NCBI RefSeq assembly: GCF_002078875.1
Contig: NC_034413.1
Coordinates: 61,868,453-61,932,452, forward strand
Length of the DNA: 64,000 nt
Direction: 5' to 3'
Source: Numida meleagris
Taxonomy: Eukaryota; Chordata; Aves; Galliformes; Numididae
Below, piece after piece: positions 1 through 12,770 of the stretch (within the stretch, counting starts at the first letter, position 1; each line of letters starts with the position of its first letter). Both the position numbers and the translations under genes were made by a program. The notes below the pieces were generated by a model. The model was not told where the DNA came from. It did no database searches and saw only the letters and a list, made by a program, of their open reading frames with translations.

Positions 1-2476
1 ACACACTACTTCATGTGTGCACGTGGCTGGGACATCTCTGGAGACACTTCTTCTGCAATAACGTGGCTGAGGTGCAGCAAACAGCGCCTGCGTTGGGCCC
101 CTCAGGTGCTTGGCAAAGGCTGACCACAAGGGCTGTGCTTTCTCAAAGGGTTTTAAAAGACGTATTTAATGTAGTTTCTTGATGGTAGTAAAATATTTTG
201 ATTACTTTAAAACGTCATAATGGGAACAAAGAGCAACTTTGAAGCTGATGTGGTGTTCTGGCCTTCCTCCGCTTCAGTACTTCAAGTTTATACAGAAAAG
301 AAACACTGGGTTGCCACAGTAACTGCTTTTTCACAGATTCACCCCGTGTAAGGTGCTATAAATCTTTCTTATGTGTTAGATGGACAAAGAGAAGAAGATA
401 AGGAGGTAAAATCTGGGCTCAAAGATCAATGTAGGGAAAGATAAGTGTAAAGTGTGTCACATGGGAAGCAACTCAGGCCGTGCAGAGCACGCGAGCTGTG
501 CCCATCTCTGTGTACACTTCTCTCTGTTTTCTGCAGTTAATATTCTTGAGAATTCCTGCCTTGCTGGGTTCCCATTATTTTGTATGCTGTCCAATGGAAC
601 CAGAGTGGCAATAGTCCGGCTCTGTCTCGTGGCTCCTGGTTTTCTTAATAAACATTGCAGCCGCCTGTTTATTAATGGGATTTGCTCAAAGCAGACTGAT
701 AAACTGTGTCTGTGATGACCTCTGTGGGAAGTCATTATCGCATCGCAAGGCAGTTAGTGTCCCCTAAATCAGGCAGATTGTAACTCTCACCCTCTCCATG
801 TGATGCAGCTGCTGGCACCTTGGTTGCCCCACTGTACTGCAAGGTTTGGGTGGGGATTGCCTTGGGGAGGGAAATCCCCCACAATAGCAGATATTTTTAT
901 AAGATTTTCAGAGCTATTCTGCATGTAATTTATAATCAGCATCTAAGTCCTAGCGAAGAAAAGCTTTAAAATACAGAGAAGCACATATCATAGCAGGCAA
1001 GCATCTCTTGGTTATTTTTGTTACTGTGGTTGTGCTGGAGACTGGAGCGTCATTCTGTCGGAAGTGGTTTCTGTCTTGAAAAACTTTCAGCCTAAATGGA
1101 GGTGACAAATAACAGCTTTTAGGGCTAATCGAGCCATGCAAGAGTGAAATAGCTCACCAAAGAGCAAACGGAGGGCAGCAGTGTAGCTGGGGACAGAGGG
1201 ATGCCTCGGTCCATCTGGCTGCCAGCATCCCTGGGCTCCTACACCATGTGGGATCCTGTAAATGTTCTGGTTTCCAAGGGACAGAAAATTGAACTGCAGT
1301 GTGTCTCCCAGTGATTGCAGTGTTGATGTGCATTGCAGACTGAAAGCTTTGGAGTAAGAATCTCTTCTGTGAAAAAAAATATGAAATGGTTTATTAGCAT
1401 TTTTCCCAGACTTCTGATGATATCCTGCGTGTTTACAGAGCAGGGTGGGGAAAAAAAAAAAAAGAAAAGCAGTCCTTGGTCACATACACTTGTGTGGGTG
1501 CTCTTACAGGTATTTGAGAAACTGTTATCCATGGGTTTCTATAGCTCATCTCTTCACCATTTTTCCTTTGTAGGAAATGTGTTCACGATGAAATGAAGCA
1601 TGCTAGACAGGGCTTTATAACATGAATAACTGTGAACACTCTGTACCTCTCTGCAACAAGTCGATGAAAACAACTCAGAACCTCCAACAACAAAAGCCTG
1701 GCTTTCAGCTCCTTTCTGGTGGCATGGAAGCATGATGAGAACCTTACTAGAACTCTGAATTCTTGATCAGTGCCTCAATGATTGGATATAAAGTGAGAAC
1801 TGACACCTACCATACTGGTCTCAGAGGCGCTCTGGTGGTCTGTGGCACTGCAGTACCACAGTTCTCACCAGTGAGATTCTTTTTGTCTGGCAGTAAAACT
1901 GATTGAAGAAATCCCCCGCAGTTGTCAGAAGTGTTATAGTGGATAATAAATATCCACACTGTCATCAGTTATTGTGAATACAGAGAACAGTTCAGACAAA
2001 ACCCTAAGATTCAGACCTTACTTAGTGAAGGAGAAGAGTTGGATAACGTCTGATGTTATTTGTATTGATTGCTTTATCCATTAAGTTTATGTACAGGAAA
2101 GCTTTCATGAATGAGCATCAGGCTGTAGGTAAGCAGCATGAAAGGGCTGCTAGCAGGACGCTTTGCTTATTGCCAGACACAGTATGGATGGGGGCATCAA
2201 TTGCCAGGAAAGTATTGAACGGTGGGTGAGACAGATGGCTGACCTCATAATGGGCAGCGTTAGGGACTCGTTATGGACTATTTCCTCTGCAAGTCAGGCA
2301 CTTTGGCACCAGTTGCATTCCTCAAGCACGAGAAACAAAAGGGCTGTTGGGTTCTTCCTCGTGCAGGACAGGGCCACTCACTGCCACTGCCTGGGAGCTT
2401 CTAAGTGGAAAGAGGAGGAGCTGAAGCCTCCACCAGACCTGGAAAGTCTGGTCCTTAAATAAGGGCGAATGGCATT

Positions 2477-2508
2477 TAATAATTAAAATAATAGCAATAA
2501 TAATAACA
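2477..2508. repeat. Impure AAT-type microsatellite
   Basis: TAATAATTAAAATAATAGCA continuing as ATAATAATAACAA gives about 30 bases of imperfect AAT units. Confidence 0.75.
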
Positions 2509-5500
2509 ACGTGCATTCTAGAGGATGAGGTTGCAAAATAAGTGAGCAGATGTGGATGAGTCATCAGAAACCTTTATGAGCTTCCTTGGTGCAGAGTTTT
2601 TTCAACTTTCCATGAGTCTGAAGTCCCAAATGATGTAATTGTGCCAAAACATTTTGGCTGTGCCCCACAATCCTGATCATCCAGTGTGTTAGACCAAACC
2701 ATAACTCAGTGTTTCCTGAGTAACCAAGGTTTTCCTCCCATTAAAACCAGGCCCTGGAGGGGAGACAGTGGGACTTAGCACTTGCCCCGATGTGAAGTTG
2801 GGATGTGGCCAGAGTATACATCCAGAGTGGGAGCTGAGAAATTTCCCAGACACAGTAGTTTAGATGTGCCCATGTAAACACTGTCTGCTTTTCCTGATTT
2901 ATTTGATGGAGTCACCTGGGTAAACTTCTACAATGCAAGGCAGCACCTTTGAAACTCAATCTCTGCTAGGGAATATTCACATCTCAGCTTTAGTAATTGG
3001 ATCTGAAGACCTAAATCTGCAACTTAGGTGATCTGTATAAACTCACTGGAGTTTCCAGAGGCAACGTAGAGCCTCTAAGCATCAAATAGAAGGTGCTTTT
3101 AATAGGTAGGATCTTTTTACACCTTTTTTTTCTAAATGCAATAATGTTGTTTAACTGCACTGTAGGAGTCTTCTAAGAACGTATTCAATAACCATTATAA
3201 GAGATCTGGGACAAAAAGGTAAAAAAGATTTTCTCTCTTACTGCGGCTGACCGTATCGCACCCTGATGGAAGATAATTCCAGTTAACTATGTTTCAAGAA
3301 GAAGACTATAAGGCTCCCAAGGAGTTTGCTGCTAGGGGGAGCAAAGCCCAAGGTGAAATGAGTGTCAGCAATGATGAGGTTGTTGACTCTGAACATGTGC
3401 TGCAGAGCAGAAATGATGAATTTTTTTTTAGTGATTGCTTAAATCTTCATTATAAGGTTGAAGCAAAGCCTCCTCTAAAGATGAGGTCACCCGGTTTCTG
3501 CTCTGAGATGAAGTTTCATCCAACTTTTTACCAGCTTTGAAGATTCCTTGAAGCATTCGGTATCTTTTTTAAACTGAGCTTCATACAGAGTACAGTGAAA
3601 CCCTCATCTAAGAAGGGATCTTGTGTTATTACTGTGCATGGAATATGCAGTTTTCCTTGGTAAACTTCTTGGGTTTGTATTTCATTGAGAAGGCGTCATT
3701 CCTGTTGATTAGATTCTTTTTAATACATCAGTAAGAAATAACAGAAATTTTGGAAAGTATTCTAGAGACTGTATACTTCGTGTACTGAAGTTTGCTCATA
3801 CTGTCATTGAATCAAAAGGGAAAAAAAGCCATTTGATTTGGTTTTGCTGGATGCAATCATCAAATCATTAACATAAAAAGGATAAAGCAGCAGTAAAATG
3901 GAGCCAATCATTTTCTAAGATTTATCATAAATCTGCCTTAGTACCATTTATGGGTGTCTTTTTCTTGTTTAATCTACTGGAGATTGCAAAAGAAAATATG
4001 AAGAATGGAAAGCTTCTAGAAATCTGTGTGGTTGCGTGAACATACACAGAACTGTTAATGAATTTTAAAGAATCAACCAGGAGACAAAAGAGAAATTTTC
4101 ATTTATAAAATTGCATCTTTATTACCTGTCAGATTTCCTCCAAAATATTAAGTCCTAATAAAAATGATGTGCTCATATCCTGTTATATCCAAAGCACATG
4201 ATATAGCTTTTCCTTTAAACTTTTATAGCAATTAAATTCAAACTAGTGTTTTTCAAAGTGCCTGTAATTAATTGAAATTATGGAAGCATGACAGCAATCC
4301 CTTTTTTAGGAAAGTGTATTGCTTTGCCTTTATTATACTTGGTTGCAGTGAGAAGAGTGGGTGTGACTGTTCAAATGAAGCAGCCATGGAGAAAAACACT
4401 TGGTCATATTCTTCCACTAAGCTAATGTTTTGAAAATCATTTTAATTTGAAAGCAAACAATGTTGAGTTTTGTGTCGGAGAAAGAGGAGCGATGTTTTAT
4501 TTTTATTCTCATTTAGTGTTCCAGCCTCTTCCTTGCCATTTTTGTTGCGCTGAAAAAATTAATTAACTTAATTGAGTTCATTTGGAAATAGTAACAGAAG
4601 GATGACAGACGTGTTTGTCACCCCGCTCTCTAATGAGTGAGTGTTGTCTCATTCAGTGCTGCCCAGTGCCATGTGCAGAAGGACAGCAGTGGTCCCACTC
4701 TCTCTGCCCCTTAATGAGTAGAAATCTCCCCGCCTCTTCATCACTGGCCCGTGAATAATAGCTGCTTTTGAAGATGCTCCTCCTGGTGGCCCATCCTTCT
4801 GGTGCCTGTCTGGGGGCTTCTTCCTCTGGATGTCTGCACTGGACATCTTTTAGTAGCACAAAATTAACTTACAAATATAACTGATGTGGAAAAAAAAAGA
4901 GAAACGAAAAGATGTTTCCATTGGAGACAAGAGGCAGGTGCTTCTCTCCTGTGTCCCCACCACTGCTTTAGGACAAGTGGTTGGTATCACTGCTGAGAGT
5001 AGAAGCCGACAAGGCAGAAGGCTGAAATAATCACATTTTACTTATCCTTTAAAAAACATTTAAATTTTCAGTTAATTTCAAGGCTGAAACTGAAGTCCCA
5101 TTTTTTTGTGTGTGTGCTCTAATCACAGACAGGAATGGGCCCAAGGGAGTTAGGGACTGTCCTTTGTGGTTCGTCATTCTCCTGGGGCTCAGGGTTCAGG
5201 TGTCATCCTCCTCCTCCCTGTGATGACAGCGAGTGGCACAGGTGCCGGTGCTGGGGAGCAGTGCAGGACAGAGGCAGCTCCTCTCCTGCCTCACATGCAC
5301 CTCCAGTCCAAGTTTAGTCTGTCTCATCATTTACAGTTATAGCCTGGATGTCAAAAACATCTGTTAACCTGTCCACAGGCATGAATAAAAAGGGGATTTA
5401 TATATGTTAGTCAACTTGATTTAAACGGGTAAGAGTTATTGTGAGACGAGGTATCAGCTGTTCTTCCTTGAAGCAGGAGAACCACCACATAGCTGCAGTA

Positions 5501-7504
5501 AACTGTGTTTGGCAAGAATGACCGAAGTGCAATAATGTATGTATTTCCTATGAAACAGATGGGAGAACAGCCATGAAAAGCACTGAGCAACTCAGCAGGA
5601 GCAAGGCACGCTTGGCTTTCCTCTGAGCCCAGTGCCTGCAGGGTGCTTCAGTTCCCCAGCCCTCAGTTTTCCGCACCTCCCCTATGTGGTGAAGCACAGA
5701 CACGCATGCTTGATGTTAAACCTGCTCTTAAGTCTTGTATAACTCATTAAATACAAGCATATGCATTGAAATGCTCTCCTGAGTGACGCCCTCATAGCAC
5801 ATGCCAGCAAGCACGTATTTAATTTCATGCATTTGGAGAAATGTTGATTTTGTTTTATTTATTTTTGTGCCTAGTGAGGGCGAACAGTTTTGTTATTTAA
5901 TTTTTCTGCTACATTCTATATAGAGAGTGTTGAAAAAGATGCCTCTACATCATCAGTTAGAAGCTCTGCTACTTACTAAATCTAATTACTTCCCCCCTGT
6001 GGTTTTTCAGCTCAATGGTGATATCTAAACGAGCATGGTATATAATAAATCAGATTATTTTCCTGGCAGCTTCTGTCTTTGATATCTGGCTACAAGATAA
6101 GAGGTGTTAACGACTAGGCATGATCTGTAAATGAAGGTGCGTCATGCTTACAGCACAACAGGTATGGCTAAGAATGAGCAATTACATTTATGCATCAGAG
6201 AACGTATATTCCTGCAAACGAGATGCTACCATGCAGCTCAGCAGGAAACACCCTGACTTTGCTCAAATATTGAGTATTCACAGCTTTCCTGGAGTAAGGG
6301 AGGATTGGGGGGAAAACTTTCGTATACTTATCTTCCCAGTTAGCACCAGCTTCCCCCTCGCATGAGTTGTGAGGTGTCTGTATTTACATTGGGGTGATCA
6401 TTACAGACTTAGTTCAGCAAAGCTTTTAAGCATGTTATTAACTTCAGTGTGAAGTTAATGAGAGTGCTTTGATTGAGGGTTAATCACTGTCCTACCTGCC
6501 GCTCTGCCTTGAAGCAAGATGAAGTTACTGCTGAGGCAGGGCTGGAGCTGCATTACCTCAAATGTGGAAACACATAACAGGAAATTTGGCACATCTAGAA
6601 CCCCTCCTGGTAGGTTTCTGTCCTGGAAATCCCACACAAGAATGTTACGTGTAGAAAAATGCAGAAATTTCTGATCTCCAGGTGAATGGCAGTAGGTAAG
6701 AGAGGGGTAAAAATGTGACTTCGTAGATCTGCTGGTATGCCCTCTCTAATATTTATATCAGTGATGGAAAAAAGGAGGCTGTGGCCTGCTTGCTCGATGC
6801 TAGTATGAGCTGGCAGCACGCCTGTCACTGGGAGTGGTCGTGTTACATTTGCATCAAGGACTGGTATAGTTTTAATTAGAAGCATGCAGTGGTGTTACTC
6901 ATCAGGCAGCTGAGAAAGGCAGCAACTCACCAAAGTCCTTCTAGCCTTTTAAAAAAGTTAGAAATATCACTGTAAAGCATTCAGCCCTTCCACTGGGCTT
7001 CTTGCCCACAGATTGATGGCATTTTGTAAAGGATGTCAGTGTGATAAGTGAATATGTCAGGTCTGGTCCTTTAGACCTTCCTCCTAAAATACATCTGAAA
7101 TGACTTCAAGACAAGTCAGTGCAGTTGGACTTTGTGCAAATGATAAAGATTGTTTGGTTTGTTTCTTTGGTTTGTTTCAGCTTCAAATTGAGCTTTGAAA
7201 AAGGTTTTGTATTTATTTTTTTCCTGCCAAAATGAGAAATACATGGTGGCTGTGGCATCTTAGGCTCAAGATCTCTACTGATACAAATGCCTTTAACTGC
7301 ATATATTCTTCTCTTTCAGACACAGGAGGGAATTCTTCTTGTTCATCTGTAAAGGTTATTTTCCCTAGCATAACTAATAACAAAACATTAATTAGGGTAA
7401 CTAGTATAATCATCTTTCATCCCTGAGAGTTTTCTCAAGCCTATAAAGCCTTGCAGGCTTGCTGCCACTATTTAAGTGCAAAGCGTGCCTTGGATTTGTG
7501 GCTG

Positions 7505-7541
7505 TGATCATTTCTTGTGCTGTAAATAAATGAAATGATCA
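7505..7541. repeat. Inverted repeat, 10-bp arms, 17-base loop
   Basis: TGATCATTTC (7505-7514) and GAAATGATCA (7532-7541) are exact reverse complements. No T-run follows and no RNA family is recognised. Confidence 0.8.
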
Positions 7542-9014
7542 AAATGCACAAGCAGCATCTGACATTAATTGCATGAAATACGGTCCTATGGAGAGTTAAA
7601 CAGAAGAGAAATTCACTGCTGGAGACTCCTCATCTTTAAGATTGATGATACGTGGGACAACAGTCTTAAAGTTCATTACATTGGAGACTGCTGACGGGAG
7701 GCCAGCTCGATGAAATGCACTCTTCATGGGGGATTTCCTAGTTTCCCAAAACGGGTTTGGGTTTTAAAGAAAAGCACGTTAATCAAATCTCTTTTGGGTT
7801 TTCCTTACATTCTCTGTAATCTGCAGCAAATCTTTGCTGCTGCCTCCCATTCTTGGATTCAGAAATGAGGTGGTGCAGGTACAGACAGGTGATTACTGCA
7901 TTCTATGTAAGAAATGACATTTCCATTTGTGTTTGGAAGCAAAAGCACTGTGCAGCTTATTAGTGCCCAATTAACATAATATATTGCAGTTATTAATCTC
8001 AGAATGATACCAGACATCCCCATCAGAGGGGGTAAATTGAATCCTGGTAACTGGCATTTAAACAAAACTGGAATCCAGTGCTTAATAATAGGCGGTATAA
8101 ATTCAGAATATCATTGTTCCTCTTCTGAATTCAGTTAAGTCTCGTTGTGGTTGAAGAACTAACCGCAGACTTCCATCTTTTGTTAAGAAAAAGGAAAAAA
8201 ATAACAACAACCAACAACCTTAGGCTGAAATGATCATAAATTCTTCATAACATGGCTTGCTGTCAGCATGGAGCCTAGAGAGAAGGGAGGGTGTGTTTCA
8301 GTTCTCGGCTTGGAGCTTCATGGATATTTATGGACTTCATTGGTCATTTCTTCCCAGGCTCTGCTCTCATTTTCTTAAAAGACAAGAATAATGATTTTTC
8401 AATCTGTTATAATGTCCTAGACCTCTTAATGATCTTATAGTGCTAATAGAGAAGAAACAGAAAAGTGTATTTCAGCTAAAGCCTTAGACAAGATCCTCTG
8501 TGCTCCCTGCATCATGATGGTGAAATCAGTCCAGTTGTTATGTTAATGCCTGAGAAAGAGAAAATCAGTGGCTACTGTTATCTGCAAATCAATATGATTT
8601 TCATGCTTCTGAAGAGAGTATGGAATCATTTTGGTGTTGTCATGAGCAATCTATGTGAAAAATGTCTTGTGTATATACATGTTTTTCCATGAGCACAAAC
8701 TTGTGTTGTTCTAAGCAAAATCATTAGCACCAATACAGAAGGTTTTAATACATCAAAGCGAATTGCATGTCACCAGTTCTTCCCTATACCCGAGAGGAAG
8801 GTTGCTGTACATAAACTATGTGTAGTAGTCTTTGCTTGGTGCAGTGAAGTCCCTGACTGGGAAGGACCTGTTGCATCCATTAGGGAGTGCCAGGGTGGGA
8901 GCTTCTCCATTGCCACGTCTCTCCATTACGCTGAGTGCTGCTTGGGTAAGGACACTCAGCACAGAACATTTTGGAGAACTACCCTTGAGTTAATGTGCAC
9001 TCTCTTCTAGAAAA

Positions 9015-9046
9015 TGTCAGCTGGAAAATTTGTCAGCTGGAAAACT
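9015..9046. repeat. Tandem duplication, 16 bp x 2
   Basis: TGTCAGCTGGAAAATT (9015-9030) is followed directly by TGTCAGCTGGAAAACT (9031-9046), one mismatch in 16. Confidence 0.9.
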
Positions 9047-9846
9047 TGAAATTATGCAGGGAAAGACAACTTAGTTGCAAGAGTTATTAAAGGCGCTGTG
9101 ATTAGGGAAACAGAACAAAAAACAGCCACACATAAAACATGAATAAAATCATTTATTAGCTTATTTCATCTAACCTCAAGTAATTATGACAAATACAGGA
9201 CAGGGAGGAGCTGCCTTCAAAGGGTAAATACAAGTGACCATGCTCTACTTCTCTCCACACTGCTTTACTTGGCTCCCAGTTAACCACATCCAGCCAGATG
9301 CTTGTGGCTGTGCGTACATCTATTAAAGAGCACTTAAGCATATGATTAGCTTCTTTATTAATTAGAAATCTTTGCTGAATCGGGGCCGCCTGTACTAGTC
9401 ACCCTGAAGCCCCGTGTTCACCTGGCCTTGGGGCCGCATGCCCTCGGCTGCTTCACGGGGCTTTGGAGGCTTGATGAGTGTTTGTGAAAAGATTTGAAGT
9501 CTGTGGAAGGAAGTTGTCACAGGAAGGCAAAATGTTACAAAATATGTCTGTTACGCCATACTCGCTAATAGGTTCTGGGATCCCTCGGAGATGGAAAGTG
9601 TTACATAAATGTGCAATTTTAATTATGTCATGTAGCATTACTCATGCAAAGGTACTGCAGACCTACTATTTGATTAACAACTGCGCTGCTTAATTTCAAA
9701 TATGTTTAAATATCATTATTGGACAAATTGAAACTACGGACAAAACCTAATTAGTTATTTTATATTGGTGGTAAAACTCTTATTTCTTTTTGTAACTTAA
9801 TTATGCGCATATCCCGATGATGAATAAAACTGTACCATCAAATGGG

Positions 9847-9880
9847 TTGTGAGTGTCAGTGTTTTGTGAGTGTCAGTGTT
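9847..9880. repeat. Tandem duplication, 17 bp x 2, perfect
   Basis: TTGTGAGTGTCAGTGTT occurs at 9847-9863 and again at 9864-9880 without mismatch, which suggests a young duplication. Confidence 0.92.
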
Positions 9881-10870
9881 TCAGTGATTAAAGTAACAAA
9901 GCACAGTGGAAAGAAACATAAATGAATTGAGAACCACTTTTAATTAATGTCGTTCTCCTTTGAAATGTCATGCAGGTCTGAGAGTGCTGCTGTTGTTGTC
10001 CATTCCAGTGTAGCAGCCTCCTTTGTGTGGTTCAGATTTGCATGAGCTTTAGTTGGGAACTGATTCTTCCCCAGCCCTGCTAGCTGCTATTTTGGGAAGA
10101 CAAAAGGAACCAAGTATGGTGCTGTAGCTCAAGCATAGGGCAGGATTTCAAGAGCTGAACCCCACCGGGCTCTGTATGGCTGTCAGGCTGCTTTGTTTTC
10201 TGAGCTTCTCCAGTCCAAACGCTGAGTTTGTGAGCTTTCCATCTTACAGGACAGAAAGAATAATGGTTCTATTGTGATTTCTAGAAACAGAAATAGTAGA
10301 AAGTCCAATTTTCATTGCAGCCCAGGCAGTTACTTATTAATCTTTTAATGACTTCGGCAAGTTTTGAAGATGGGGAACTGCAGCTTCTTTATAGTATGTG
10401 AAGCACAACTCAGGGTCTGAGCTCCCTGCTCTTGCCCTGGCAGTGCCCAGGAGTGCAGCAGCCTCCAAGGGTCCTGCAGGAAGGGTATGGAGTGTGCTGG
10501 ATAGGAGGTAACAGCATATAATGGGCATGGATCTAGTAAGGAGAGCCTGGCTGTGTGCTTGATGTACCGCAGTGTAGCTGCAGCCCACAGGGCAGGCTGG
10601 AGAAAAGGCTATAATGTTGGAGAGATTGACACTGAATTGTTGTCAGCGTCTTTCCAGCCCCAGGATGTCAGAATATGGAGTGAGCAGAGGGGGCTCTGAG
10701 CCACCTACAGCTGCTCTGCCCCATCAGCCATTTGCTTTCTGCTGCAGGTCATAGTGTGGTATTATGGCAGGTCACCTTATTGCAGTGGCTCACTGTAGAC
10801 AGCAAATTGCATTTTATTTCCTCGGGGATAGCAGTCTTCTGTTGTTGTTGTTTTTTTCTTTTAACACTAG

Positions 10871-10998
10871 CTGTAGATAACTTCTTATGCGGGTGTGAGC
10901 ATGGCTGTGTGTGTACATCACACCAACTTGACAAGCCTGTGAAGGGATATAGGTATACAACAGACATGTCAAGGGCACCACTCAACAGAAGATCAAAG
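10871..10998 (+). other. Exon-like segment with strong splice signals (candidate cryptic or alternative exon)
   Basis: A pyrimidine-rich run (GTTGTTGTTTTTTTCTTTTAACACTAG) precedes 10871, and AAAG|GTAAGA follows 10998. The 128-base segment is fully open in one frame (after two bases, VDNFLCGCEHGCVC..., 42 codons, Cys-rich at the start) and has stops in the other two. The open frame would leave phase 0, which does not fit the phase-1 start of the KALRN exon at 56820. The peptide is not recognised. Pseudo-exons of this quality occur by chance in long introns. Confidence 0.25.
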
Positions 10999-12738
10999 GT
11001 AAGAAGTGCAGTTTCCATCTGCACTCCCTGCATCTTTGTTGAGTTTTCAGATAAGGGTGCCAGGCAGTGCTACCAGCAAAGTGTTTTTGGGGGAGGGAAG
11101 GAGTATAAAGATCAGTAAAGCAGTTTGGGGGATATCAAGACCTATTTAGTGGTATCCATACAAAAATAATTCAGATCCGAAGTTGCTGAAGAGGTAAAAA
11201 CAAAATAAAGAGAAGTTCAACTGAAGAATGGATGGATTTGTGACAAGGCTAATGTACATCCTTCAAAGCAGAAACTTAACAGCACCAAGTCTGTAGGACG
11301 GGCTAATCCTGTGTGGTCCAGTTCCTGCAGGAAGCAGTGTGTCAGTGGGAGCTGAGATGCTGGAGTTCCTGGCAGGATGAGACCAGGAGCAGGTATGTTC
11401 CACAAGTGGCTCTTTTTGCTGTTAGCAGCTGTTAGGTCTTTGATGAGTAGCAAAATAAAATGAGTGATGTGCTTTTTTAGTTTAAGGACGTTTGAAAATA
11501 TGATGGAGTGCTTCCAGGAGAGGAACAGCACTCCTTGCTTGCATTGCTTTTGATGTGCAGTGACGATGAAGGCATTGCCTGGAAACGGTCTCTTGAACTG
11601 AGCTAAAAGAAGATGACATGGAACAAAAGTGAGAAAACAGTCCTGGCTCAGACCATGGTAAAGCCACGGTGCAGAATAGCCTTTGTAAAATGTGTCCCAA
11701 TAGGAAATCGATTCCAAATTACACTATGTGACGCATACTCTATTTTCCATCCTTCATTATAATGAGCAAGCACACCCTTACATAATGATGGCTTTTTAAG
11801 AGGTTGCCTGTGGCTGAATTTATTGCCAGACAGATCTATCCGATGGCACTTAAACTTTGTAATGCTATGAAGCACACAAGCTGGCTGAAGAGGTGGCAGG
11901 GTGCTTGTAAAACTTCATGCCAGCGAGGACCATCTTTTTTTCACTCCTATCTCAATGATCTCTTGCAACAAGTGAAAAACAACACAAACTGATGCTGCAG
12001 ATCTCTTGCAGGAGTTGTTTCACCTCCCTTTCTCTGTAACAGAAAGAAGCGGCTTTCCTTAGCATTAAGATCCTATGCCTACAGAGCACATCCTGTGTTT
12101 CTCTACCATCAAGGAAGCCCAAATAGTTGGTGTGTCTGAGCATGAAAAGGTGGTGGCAACTGCTGAAGGAACTCTTTGCACAATACTAGATAATTTGTGC
12201 AATCTCTGTGGAAATCCCCAAATCATTTGGAAGTGAGTTACTGGCAGTTGTTGGCATCTGACATCTGCAGTTTCATGTTCCTTCTCAAGGTACATTGGTA
12301 CACTTTCCAAAATTACCACTGTTTTGAGACGCAGCAGTTTCCCTAGATGCTCCTATTGTGAGCAAACAGAGTATGAGATGCACACTGCCTGTGTGTGTTT
12401 GCTTCCTCTGTCATGCTGTTGGAACAGCCAGCAGAGATGCTGGTTGCAGTAGTGGCTTTTAGCATGTGGGCACCTGTCCCTTCCAAAGCCTTTGGGTGGA
12501 TGGGGATTGTTTCATGGAAGCTAGATACTGCATATGGATAATAACATTCACAGTCTGTCTTTGCACCAGACCACCACAGAAGGAGTGCTCTGCTAGTTGC
12601 TGCTGAGCCAGTGCACTTTTAGATGAGATTGCAATGAATTTTCCTCATTGCTTTTAGGATGTACTTGTAACTGACATGACAGATGCGTTTTTCATATTTT
12701 CTATTTTTTTCTTGTTATTAGCTCTGTTTCTAAAAATA

Positions 12739-12770
12739 ATATGGTGAAATCCCCATATGGTGAAATCTCC
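12739..12770. repeat. Tandem duplication, 16 bp x 2
   Basis: ATATGGTGAAATCCCC (12739-12754) is followed by ATATGGTGAAATCTCC (12755-12770), one mismatch. Confidence 0.9.

Larger units (their letters stand above)
1..9014 (+). other. KALRN: KALRN intron 1, portion without genes
   Basis: No exon, RNA gene or recognisable transposon was found in this stretch. It is A/T-rich with few CpGs. It contains an A13 run (1451-1463), an impure AAT-rich run (about 2477-2508), A/T-rich blocks with TTAATTAA-type motifs around 4555-4575, and a 10-bp hairpin at 7505-7541. Open frames are all under 100 codons and none resembles a known protein. Assignment to intron 1 is inferred from the plus-strand exon at 56820 and the absence of an upstream KALRN exon. 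Confidence 0.7.

Noticed and set aside
10732..11118. 128-codon plus-strand frame as a free-standing gene
   Set aside because: Not recognised. Only the inner exon-like part (10871-10998) has anything to recommend it, so that part is listed separately at low confidence.
11217..11717. Longest open frame in the window (minus strand, 166 codons)
   Set aside because: No recognisable domain or motif, lies antisense within the KALRN intron, no promoter or poly(A) context seen, and a frame of this size is expected by chance in 64 kb.
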